Positions 45,875-53,617 of a DNA stretch of 64,000 bases are shown in pieces. Position 1 is the first letter of the stretch. Each line of letters starts with the position of its first letter. Source of the DNA: Ectothiorhodospiraceae bacterium (GTDB lineage: Bacteria > Pseudomonadota > Gammaproteobacteria > Nitrococcales > Aquisalimonadaceae); the NCBI GenBank assembly GCA_020831845.1, contig JAFIFV010000130.1, positions 28,775 to 92,774 on the forward strand, written 5' to 3'. A model generated the notes under the pieces. That model was not told the DNA's origin and ran no database searches. It saw only the letters and a program-made list of their open reading frames with translations. Position numbers and translations under genes: made by a program.

Positions 45875-48800
45875 GCATCGAGCCCCCAATCCCGCGCGTC
45901 GCCCTGCGGCACCGGCTGGACTACCGCTTCGACAGGCCGGTGAGACTGTCCACCCATTGGCTGCGACTGCGCCCGGCCCCACAGACGGCCGCCCGCATCC
46001 AGGCCTACAGCCTCTCCATCCGGCCCGGCAGCCACTTCATCAACTGGGTGCGGGATCCATTCGAGAACCATCTGGCGAGACTGGATTTTCCCGACCCGGT
46101 TACCCATTGCAGCATCGACATGGAACTGCTTGCCGAGCTGCCTCCCGTCAACCCGTTCGATTTTCTGCTGACGGCGGACGCCGCCAGCCATCCGTTCAGC
46201 TACGCCGACCAACTCGCCCGGGAACTGGCTCCCTACCTCGGAGAGATGGCCGAGGATGCCGACGTCGCCCGCTGGCTGCAGAGTCTGGACCGAACACCTG
46301 TTTCCACCCTCGAGCGCCTGCAGCAGATGGCAAGCCGGATCGCCGAGGAGTTCCACCTCGAACCCTTCGGCAACGATATCGACCTGGCACGACTGCTCCG
46401 GCATGGCGCGGGCAGCCACCGCGAACTCGCCTGGCTACTGACCGTGAGCCTGCGGGCACTGGGGGTGGCTATGCGACTGGTCTCGGGGTACCGGCTAATG
46501 CTCTCCTCCGACCCCCACGCGCACCTCCACACCTGGTGTGAGGCATACCTCCCCGGCGCCGGCTGGATCGGACTGGACCCCGCCAGCGGCCTGCTGACTA
46601 CCGAGCAACACATCCCACTGTGCACGGCCTCGGACCCTCTGCGCGCATTGCCTGTGCTGGGCTACCGGGAAAGTTGCGAGGAATCGGTGCGGGAACAGAT
46701 CTCGCTGCGGCTGCTGGAACGGGATGCACCGGAGTGGCCCTACAGCGCCGCCCAGTGGACACGGCTGGAAGCGGCCGCCGACAGCGTGGACCAGGCACTG
46801 GAATCGGAAGGAGTGCCCTTGACCCAGTCAAGTGCACTGGAGTTCGGCAAGCCCGAACGAACCGACGCTCCGGAATGGAGCAGTACCGGACTCGGCCCGG
46901 ACAAATGGCGCGCAGGCACGGAGCTGCTTCAACGCCTGCGCGCCGAACGCATGAATGGCAGTCTGATCCTGCTCGGCCAGGGCGAGTGGTTTGCGGGAGA
47001 GCGGCAGCCGCGCTGGGCGCTTCACTGCCTGGCCAGACGTGACGGAGCGCCACTCTGGTCAGGGCCGGACTTCACCATGACGCGGGCCGGCGACGAGAAA
47101 GCGGAAGCCGGCGATGCCGCGACATTTGCCGGCGCGCTGGCAGCGTCCCTGGGGCTCGAGCCCGGGGCCGCCATTCCCGCCTTTGAAGATCAGCTCTACC
47201 AGCTCTGGCAGCAGAACGAACCCATGGATTACGTCCCGGGAGCGCGGGAGCTGAACGACCCGGAGCAACGGCTGCAACTGGAAGAACAACTCAGCCAGGT
47301 GCACACGCCGCCCACCGGCTTCGTCATCCCGCTGCACTGGGACTACCATGCGGGCCAATGGCGAAGCGCTCCCTGGCATACACGCCGGCAGAGGCTGTAT
47401 CTGGCGCCAGGGGAGTTCCCGATTGGCTATCGCCTGCCACTGAACGCCCTTCCCGCGGGCGATGCCGGCCGGCCGGAACTCCCCCCGGAATACAGCCCCT
47501 GGGACTGCCACGCCATCAGCCCCAGCGCACCATCCACCCCGCGGCGCCGGGCCGCGCCACCAACGGCTGTCTGCATCGAATGGCGGGATGACCGGCTCTA
47601 TGCCTTCCTCCCACCGCTGCCGGATATCGACCAGTTCCAGCGCCTGGTCCAGGCACTGGAAAAAACCGCCCGCAAGCTGGACATGCCCGTCGTGCTGGAG
47701 GGCTACCCGCCTCCGCACACATCCGAACTGCAACGGCTGACCGTGGCGCCGGAGACCGGCACGCTACGGGTCATCCTGCCGGCGACCCGCCGATGGTCCG
47801 AGGAGCAGGATTGGCTCGTCAGCGTCTACCGCACGGCGGAGAAACTTGGTCTGAAGACCGAGTACCGCTACGATGACGGCAGGTACGAACCGCTGGGACA
47901 GAGGGCAGTTCGTACGCTGGGGGGCCCCTCTCCCTCCCGCAGCCCCTTCCTGTTCACGCCTGCGCTGCTGCGATCACTGATCCTGTTCTGGCAGCACCAC
48001 CCCAGCCTGTCCTATCTCTTCGCCGGATCACGCGTGGGGCCGGACAGTTGGGCACCACGCGTCGACGAAGGCAGCGAGGATGCGCTGCAGGAACTGAGCA
48101 TGGCGCTCGAGCGCTTTCCCACCGCCGAGGTGAGCACGCCCTGGCTGGCGGACCGGCTACTGTCTCATGCGCTGACCGACCCCGGTGGCGACCCCCACGG
48201 TGGCGAATGGCGGCTGGAAAACCTCTATCCGGCAGATAGTGGCAGCCGACGGCTGGGGGAAGTGGAGCTGCATGCCTTCGCCATGGCACCACACCCGCAC
48301 CTGGCAGCGGCGCAGACCCTGCTGATACGCGCCATCACCGCTTATCTGGCCCGGCATCCGCTGACGGCCGCGCCCGTCCGCTGGGGTGAGCAGCTCCACA
48401 ACCGATTCATGCTGCCCGCCGTGCTCTGGCAGGATTTCCGTCAGGTGCTCCGGTTGCTGAACGACAATGGGCTGGCACTGGCACCGGAGCTGTATTCACC
48501 CTGGCTGGAGCATCAGTTCCCGATACTCGGCACGGTGCGACACCACGACCTGGAAATGTGCCTGCGACCGGCGCTGGACCCCTGGCCGGTGATGGCGGAA
48601 GAAGCCACTGGCAGCGGCATGACGCGGTTTGTCGATCCGGCCACCATCCGGGTACAGGTGGAAGCCATGGGCCTGACGCCAGGCCGCCATCTGCTCAGCT
48701 GCAACGGGCAAGCCGTGCCGCTGGAGCGGCTTGCAGGACAGGGCCGCTGGGTTGGCGGTGTGCGCTGCAAGGTGTCGAACCCGCCTTCCACGCTGTTTCC

Positions 48801-49140
48801 CACCGTTGCCCCGGTGGAACGCCTGCAGTTCCGGCTACTGGATCGCTGGGCGGGTCGCTGGGTATGCGGATTCACCTATCTGCCGCCGGTACCCGGCGAG
48901 TTCACCGGCAGCCTTCAGGTGGACAGCGCCCCCCAGCCCTACCCGGCCGGCACGGTGCCGTTACAGGCGTTCCCGACTGCGGTAACCCACCTGCCGTTGA
49001 CCCCAGAATCGCGCGGTGGCCGCTTCATTCCCGAGCCGCTGGAGGAAACCGCCGAAGCCCCGCCGGAACCTCCGCCCACGTTGGCCCCGCTGGTGCTCGA
49101 CCTCAGCGCACCGCCAGCGCGGTGGCCACAAGGAGTGTGA
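45871..49140 (+). CDS. Degenerate transglutaminase-like/DUF2126 paralogue (pseudoenzyme)
   Basis: 1,089 residues, alignable along most of its length with the preceding protein (shared [40 protein letters not shown]). Key residues are gone. The nucleophile position reads GSHRELAWLL: His183 (codon at 46417-46419) replaces Cys; His220 and Asp236 remain. GGEPTF is replaced (SSALEFGK), GTGGGNH is lost (RAVRTLGGP), and the EVN segment reads RVI. The reading frame is intact and codon use normal, so it is maintained, not a pseudogene. Probably a structural or regulatory partner of the active copy. Confidence 0.85.
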   Translation: MSIEPPIPRVALRHRLDYRFDRPVRLSTHWLRLRPAPQTAARIQAYSLSIRPGSHFINWVRDPFENHLARLDFPDPVTHCSIDMELLAELPPVNPFDFLLTADAASHPFSYADQLARELAPYLGEMAEDADVARWLQSLDRTPVSTLERLQQMASRIAEEFHLEPFGNDIDLARLLRHGAGSHRELAWLLTVSLRALGVAMRLVSGYRLMLSSDPHAHLHTWCEAYLPGAGWIGLDPASGLLTTEQHIPLCTASDPLRALPVLGYRESCEESVREQISLRLLERDAPEWPYSAAQWTRLEAAADSVDQALESEGVPLTQSSALEFGKPERTDAPEWSSTGLGPDKWRAGTELLQRLRAERMNGSLILLGQGEWFAGERQPRWALHCLARRDGAPLWSGPDFTMTRAGDEKAEAGDAATFAGALAASLGLEPGAAIPAFEDQLYQLWQQNEPMDYVPGARELNDPEQRLQLEEQLSQVHTPPTGFVIPLHWDYHAGQWRSAPWHTRRQRLYLAPGEFPIGYRLPLNALPAGDAGRPELPPEYSPWDCHAISPSAPSTPRRRAAPPTAVCIEWRDDRLYAFLPPLPDIDQFQRLVQALEKTARKLDMPVVLEGYPPPHTSELQRLTVAPETGTLRVILPATRRWSEEQDWLVSVYRTAEKLGLKTEYRYDDGRYEPLGQRAVRTLGGPSPSRSPFLFTPALLRSLILFWQHHPSLSYLFAGSRVGPDSWAPRVDEGSEDALQELSMALERFPTAEVSTPWLADRLLSHALTDPGGDPHGGEWRLENLYPADSGSRRLGEVELHAFAMAPHPHLAAAQTLLIRAITAYLARHPLTAAPVRWGEQLHNRFMLPAVLWQDFRQVLRLLNDNGLALAPELYSPWLEHQFPILGTVRHHDLEMCLRPALDPWPVMAEEATGSGMTRFVDPATIRVQVEAMGLTPGRHLLSCNGQAVPLERLAGQGRWVGGVRCKVSNPPSTLFPTVAPVERLQFRLLDRWAGRWVCGFTYLPPVPGEFTGSLQVDSAPQPYPAGTVPLQAFPTAVTHLPLTPESRGGRFIPEPLEETAEAPPEPPPTLAPLVLDLSAPPARWPQGV

Positions 49141-49296
49141 AAAGCGGCACGCGCCGGCGCAATTCCAAGCATCATGCGCGGAGACAGGTTATGCTTCGAG
49201 CAACGGAACCATCGCGCCGGTCGCTTCGCAGGCCGCAAGAAGTTCCCCCAGGGTGTTTGATTGTTTCCCCATTGGTGTCCAGCGTAACGACTTTCT

Positions 49297-51864
49297 ATGG
49301 CAGCGAATCCGAACTCCAGGCTCGTGGCTGGCTACCGATCAAGCCAGGGGCGCCCCGACGAGATGGTACTCCCGAACGGAGAGCTAAGGGGAAGCTGGCG
49401 CTACCTTGCCGAGGCGCTGGACAGCCTTGGGCCCGAGATCCTGCGCCAGCGTCACCAGCAGGCCAGCCGCCTGCTGCGGGAACGCGGTGTCACCTACAAC
49501 GTCTATGACGACCCCCAGGGCCTTGAGCGCTCCTGGGAGCTTGATCCCATCCCCGTGGTCATTTCCAGCCAGGAATGGGCGGAGGTGGAAAACAGCCTGC
49601 AGCGGCGCGCCGAACTGTTCAACCTGATCCTGAAGGACATCTACGGGCCGCAGGATCTGCTGCGGCGGGGCCTGCTGCCACCGGAACTGGTCCATGGCCA
49701 CCCTGGCTTCCTGCGTCCCTGCCACCCCTACCCCAGCGAGTTCGAGCACCCCCTGGTACTGCACGCCGTGGATCTCGCGCGAGGCTCGGACGGCGAGTTC
49801 CGGGTCATCGGCGACCGCACGCAGTCGCCGTCCGGCACCGGATACGCGCTGGAGAACCGCGTGGTCATGTCCCGCGTCATGCCCAGCCTGTTCCGGGAAT
49901 CACATGTGCACCGCCTGGCCCTGTTCTTCCAGAACCTGCGGGCGTCGCTGGCAGAGCTCGCCCCCAACCGTGAGCGCGATGAGCCACGCATCGTGCTGCT
50001 CACCCCGGGCCCGCTCAACGAAACCTATTTCGAACACTCCTTCCTGGCCAGCTACCTCGGCTACACACTGGTGGAAGGCGGCGATCTGACGGTCCGCAAT
50101 GGTCGCGTCTGGCTGCGCTCCATGCGCAGGCTGGAGCCGGTGGACGTGATTCTGCGGCGGCTGGACGATGATTACTGCGATGCGCTGGAACTGCGCCCTG
50201 ACTCCCTACTGGGCGTGCCCGGGCTGACCGAGGCGGTCCGACGTGGCAATGTGGCAGTGGTCAACCCGCTGGGTGCCGGCGTGCTTGAAACCCCTGCACT
50301 GAACGCCTTCCTGCCGGCGATCTCCCGCCATTTCAACGGCAAGGAGCTTCAGCTGGAAGCGATGCGCAGTTGGTGGTGCGGCGACAGGCAATCGCGGGAA
50401 CACGTGCTGGACAATCTCGACAGCATGGTCATCAAGCACATCCACCGCGCCCCGGGCAGCAACCCGACGTTCGCCGCAGAACTGGAAGCCGCCGACCGCG
50501 CGGCGCTCATCGACCGCATCAGGGCACGCCCAACACATTACGTCGGCCAGGAAAAAGGCACGTTCAGTTCGGTGCCCACGCTGGCCGGCGACCGGCTGGA
50601 ACCGCGACCGGCCGTGCTACGCGCCTTCCTCGTCGGACGGCAGGGCGGCTACGCGGTGATGCCCGGGGGCCTGACCCGTATTACCGGAAGCCCCGACGGG
50701 TTGAGCGTGTCCAACCAGCTGGGTGGCCTGTCCAAGGACACCTGGATACTTGCTACGGAGCCCACCCGGCAGGTCAGCCTGCTGGCGGCGGAAAGCACCC
50801 GCCACACCGCCGGCGAAACCTGGAGCACGCTGCCTCCGGCGGCCGCGGAAAACCTGTTCTGGATGGCCCGCTACGCGGAACGGGCCGAGCACGGGATACG
50901 GCTGTGCCGCACCATTCTCCGCTCGTTCCGCGCCAGCGATAACGGCGGCGACGGCCTGGATCGCGCGCATATGGAAATACTCTCACGGGCTCTGACCCAC
51001 GTGACCGCCACCTATCCGGGCTTCACCCGTCAGCCCGCGCCGGGAGAGCACATCAGCCCGCTGGCCGAGCTGCAATCGATGCTCTACAACCGCCAGCGGA
51101 CCGGCTCGGTGGCGTTCAACCTGCAGGCACTGCTGAACGCGGCCTATGCGGTGCGCGACCGCCTGTCCATGGACACCTGGCGCATCATCAACGTGATCCG
51201 CGCACATCAGAATCGGCCGCAGTCCGGCGGAACCTCCTCCAGCGCGGACCTCAACTCCGACCTCAATGAGCTGATTACGCTGCTGGCAGCTTTGCGGGGT
51301 CTGGAAAACGACAGCACGGTGCACAGCCTGGCCTGGAGCTTCCTGGAAATTGGCCGCTGTCTTGAGCGCGGCCTGCTCTCATCGGTCTTCCTGCGGAACA
51401 CTGCGGTGCAGTCGCAGGAACCGGCGCTGGAGAGCATGGTGCTGGAATCGGCGCTGAACCATCTGGAGAGCCTGAACGCGTTCCGTCGCCACCACCAGGG
51501 TACCCCCCAGGTGGATGCCGTGATCCGCCTGGTGCTGCTGAACGAACTGAACCCGCGCGCCCTGAATTACCAGCTTGGGCAACTGCGTCTGCGGCTGGCG
51601 GAACTACCCCAGGACAATGTGCAGGAGCAACTCAGCACCGAGCAGCGCCTGGTGCTGGAAGCGCATACCGCGCTCCAACTGGCCGATACCACCGCCCTGG
51701 TGAGCGCCGACGCTGGCACGGGCGTGCGTACACGGCTCGACCAGTTGCTCAGCCGCACGACCCGCCTGCTGTCGCAGACCTCACAGCGACTGAGCCAGTC
51801 CTACTTCACCGACCCGCAGGGACCGCGCCAGTTGGCGGCGGCAGACTCGGAGAACGGGACGTGA
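49297..51864 (+). CDS. Fused permuted ATP-grasp / alpha-E protein
   Basis: 855 residues joining the two modules that are separate in the first two genes. ATP-grasp about 1-500; alpha-E from about 515, where AENLFWMARYAERAEHGIRL matches the opening of the stand-alone protein. ATP-grasp motifs differ: GDRTQSPSGTGYALENR instead of LEDNLR and KHIHRAPGSNP instead of KPANESGGYGM; fused members of the family generally show the RTQ form. An in-frame stop 12 bases upstream fixes the earliest start at 49297; no ribosome site is seen. It follows a 156-base gap, so it may have its own promoter. Confidence 0.9.
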   Translation: MAANPNSRLVAGYRSSQGRPDEMVLPNGELRGSWRYLAEALDSLGPEILRQRHQQASRLLRERGVTYNVYDDPQGLERSWELDPIPVVISSQEWAEVENSLQRRAELFNLILKDIYGPQDLLRRGLLPPELVHGHPGFLRPCHPYPSEFEHPLVLHAVDLARGSDGEFRVIGDRTQSPSGTGYALENRVVMSRVMPSLFRESHVHRLALFFQNLRASLAELAPNRERDEPRIVLLTPGPLNETYFEHSFLASYLGYTLVEGGDLTVRNGRVWLRSMRRLEPVDVILRRLDDDYCDALELRPDSLLGVPGLTEAVRRGNVAVVNPLGAGVLETPALNAFLPAISRHFNGKELQLEAMRSWWCGDRQSREHVLDNLDSMVIKHIHRAPGSNPTFAAELEAADRAALIDRIRARPTHYVGQEKGTFSSVPTLAGDRLEPRPAVLRAFLVGRQGGYAVMPGGLTRITGSPDGLSVSNQLGGLSKDTWILATEPTRQVSLLAAESTRHTAGETWSTLPPAAAENLFWMARYAERAEHGIRLCRTILRSFRASDNGGDGLDRAHMEILSRALTHVTATYPGFTRQPAPGEHISPLAELQSMLYNRQRTGSVAFNLQALLNAAYAVRDRLSMDTWRIINVIRAHQNRPQSGGTSSSADLNSDLNELITLLAALRGLENDSTVHSLAWSFLEIGRCLERGLLSSVFLRNTAVQSQEPALESMVLESALNHLESLNAFRRHHQGTPQVDAVIRLVLLNELNPRALNYQLGQLRLRLAELPQDNVQEQLSTEQRLVLEAHTALQLADTTALVSADAGTGVRTRLDQLLSRTTRLLSQTSQRLSQSYFTDPQGPRQLAAADSENGT

Positions 51865-52745
51865 AGTACCGCATCACCCACCGCACGGATTACGCCTATC
51901 CCGAGCTGATTTCGCTGGGCTACAGCGAGACACGCATGAGCCCGCGTAACCGCCACGGTCAGCAACTGGTGCTGCAGCATCGTCTGGAGATCGACCCCCG
52001 GCCGGACTACCTCACCGAACGGGAGGATTATTTCGGCAATCGCGTGCAGCACTTTGCCATCCAGCGGCCGCACAAGCGGCTGGTGGTGAGCGCCATTACC
52101 GAACTGGATATGCTCGGTGCGGAGGATCAGCTGCCGCTGGATTCAGGCATGAGCTGGGAACAGGCGGTGCAGTCACTGGCCGAGGACTGGTCCCAGGGCG
52201 GGCTGGACGCGCGCCAGTATCTGCTGGAATCACCCATGGTGACACCGCGGCCGGAACTGGTGGACTACACGCGGTCATCGTTCCCGGCCGGCCGCCCCCT
52301 TCAGGACTGCGTCCGTGAGCTGATGGAGCGCATTCACCGGGATTTCACCTACGACCCCACTGCAACCACGCTGGCCACCCCGCTGTCCACCGTCTTCCGC
52401 GAGCGGCGTGGTGTCTGCCAGGATTTCGCCCATCTCGGCATTGCCTGTCTGCGAAGCATGGGGCTGGCGGCACGCTATGTATCCGGCTACCTGGAAACGC
52501 TGCCGCCTCCAGGGAAAGAGAAGCTGGTTGGCTCCGACGCCTCGCACGCCTGGTTCGCGGTGTATCACCCGATCATAGGCTGGCTGGACTACGACCCCAC
52601 CAACAATCTGATTCCGATGAGCCAGCACATGACGACGGCCTGGGGCCGTGACTACGCTGATGTCACTCCGATCAAAGGTGTGATTTTCGGCGGCGGCGGC
52701 AAGCACGAAGCCAAGGTCTCGGTGGACGTTCAACGGCTGGACTAG
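51861..52745 (+). CDS. Transglutaminase-like cysteine peptidase family protein
   Basis: 294 residues with GTG start overlapping the previous stop (GTGA). N-terminal bacterial-transglutaminase beta domain (1-90) and catalytic core with an intact triad: Cys186 (RRGVCQDFAH), His229 (DASHAWFAVY) and Asp245 (DYDPTNN). The predicted role is hydrolysis or cross-linking of an amide made by the ATP-grasp partners. Last gene of the operon. Its stop codon overlaps the stop of the convergent TetR gene (CTAG). Confidence 0.93.
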   Translation: MKYRITHRTDYAYPELISLGYSETRMSPRNRHGQQLVLQHRLEIDPRPDYLTEREDYFGNRVQHFAIQRPHKRLVVSAITELDMLGAEDQLPLDSGMSWEQAVQSLAEDWSQGGLDARQYLLESPMVTPRPELVDYTRSSFPAGRPLQDCVRELMERIHRDFTYDPTATTLATPLSTVFRERRGVCQDFAHLGIACLRSMGLAARYVSGYLETLPPPGKEKLVGSDASHAWFAVYHPIIGWLDYDPTNNLIPMSQHMTTAWGRDYADVTPIKGVIFGGGGKHEAKVSVDVQRLD

Positions 52746-53434
52746 TCCTGCCCGTCCAGCAGCGAATAGCCTCCCCCGCGCCGGTGCCAGTCCAGCACCA
52801 GATTCCCCAGCATGGTCTCGATACGCGCCATCGCCGGATCGTCGCCGATCGGGCCCGTCATCACCACCTGCGCCCCCATGGTGGCCACATAGAGCAGCAG
52901 TGACAGATCATCCGCTCCGCGCGGATCCTCCGCGATTCTCTCCAGCAGCGACACGTTCTGGGCAATGCGGGCGCGATCGATCTCCGCGACCACACGGGCG
53001 GCCAGCGCATCCTTGCGGGCGAAGTCGCGCACGGCGAGTTCCACCCGCATGCGCTTCACGTTGTGCGTGCCTTCACTCAACAGCCGATGCAGGATCCTGC
53101 GGGTTTCGGACTCCACGTCATCCTTGCTCGGCAGCCAGGCGTTGAGATCATTCAGCCGCCGATCGCGCCAGCGATACAGAAAGCTGGTGATCAGGTCCTG
53201 ATGATCGCGGAAGTGCCAGTAGAAGCTCCCCCGTGTTACGCCGAGCTTCTTTGCCAGCAACAGCACGCGGACGTTGTCGAAACCGCCTTCCGCGATTGCC
53301 ACCGCCGCCGCGTCCAGCCAGGCATCACGGCTAAGCTGTTCTTTTTCTTTGCCGGTTGTGCGCCGCGCGCTCCCGGCGTCCTGTCCAGTCGTTGTCAAAT
53401 TGGTCTCCCGCATGTTGACGACAGTGCGGAACAT
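52742..53434 (-). CDS. TetR-family transcriptional regulator
   Basis: Up to 230 residues from ATG 53434; ATG 53413 is another possible start and neither has a good ribosome site. Helix-turn-helix in the N-terminal third: AAAVAIAEGGFDNVRVLLLAKKLGVTRGSFYWHFRDHQDLI, typical TetR. The ligand domain has no recognisable specificity. It is divergent from the beta-oxidation cluster, and two palindromes lie directly next to its start, so it probably represses that cluster and itself, perhaps releasing upon acyl-CoA binding (as FadR/PsrA do). This last part is inference. Confidence 0.88.
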   Translation of the reverse strand: MFRTVVNMRETNLTTTGQDAGSARRTTGKEKEQLSRDAWLDAAAVAIAEGGFDNVRVLLLAKKLGVTRGSFYWHFRDHQDLITSFLYRWRDRRLNDLNAWLPSKDDVESETRRILHRLLSEGTHNVKRMRVELAVRDFARKDALAARVVAEIDRARIAQNVSLLERIAEDPRGADDLSLLLYVATMGAQVVMTGPIGDDPAMARIETMLGNLVLDWHRRGGGYSLLDGQD

Positions 53435-53435
53435 G

Positions 53436-53443
53436 CACTAGTG
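53436..53443. promoter_or_regulatory. Putative TetR operator site 1
   Basis: Palindrome CACTAGTG, with core CAC-TA-GTG. Its centre is 21 bp from the centre of site 2, that is two helical turns. It touches the predicted start of the TetR gene. Confidence 0.45.
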
Positions 53444-53453
53444 TTTGCCGACC

Positions 53454-53467
53454 ATACACGAGTGTAT
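53454..53467. promoter_or_regulatory. Putative TetR operator site 2
   Basis: ATACAC-GA-GTGTAT, a perfect 6+6 palindrome sharing the CAC-N2-GTG core with site 1. It lies about 40 bases upstream of a possible -10 (TATAAC, 53507-53512) of the fad genes. Confidence 0.5.
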
Positions 53468-53506
53468 TGCCCCTTGCGAGCGGCAATTTCCGAACATGGT
53501 TTGCAC

Positions 53507-53512
53507 TATAAC
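53507..53512 (+). promoter_or_regulatory. Possible -10 box of the beta-oxidation cluster
   Basis: TATAAC differs from TATAAT at one base, 102 bases before the first fad gene. The -35 region is poor. The spacer region toward the TetR operators supports, but does not prove, a promoter here. Confidence 0.35.
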
Positions 53513-53530
53513 AACAAGAATTGCCGCGAC

Positions 53531-53617
53531 ATGCACGAGTACTTTAAGGAAGTGCTGAAGTTTCTGCATGTGGAACACCAATCCGAATTCGTAAAGTCAG
53601 CTAGGGAGACGACATGA
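53531..53617 (+). CDS. Possible 28-residue leader peptide overlapping the first fad gene
   Basis: ATG at 53531 opens a 28-codon frame (MHEYFKEVLKFLHVEHQSEF and eight more residues) whose stop TGA overlaps the ATG of the next gene (ATGA at 53614-53617), an arrangement used for translational coupling. No good ribosome site precedes it, and it may be chance. The AAGGAAGTGCTGA word of the dispersed repeat lies inside. Confidence 0.3.
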   Translation: MHEYFKEVLKFLHVEHQSEFVKSARETT

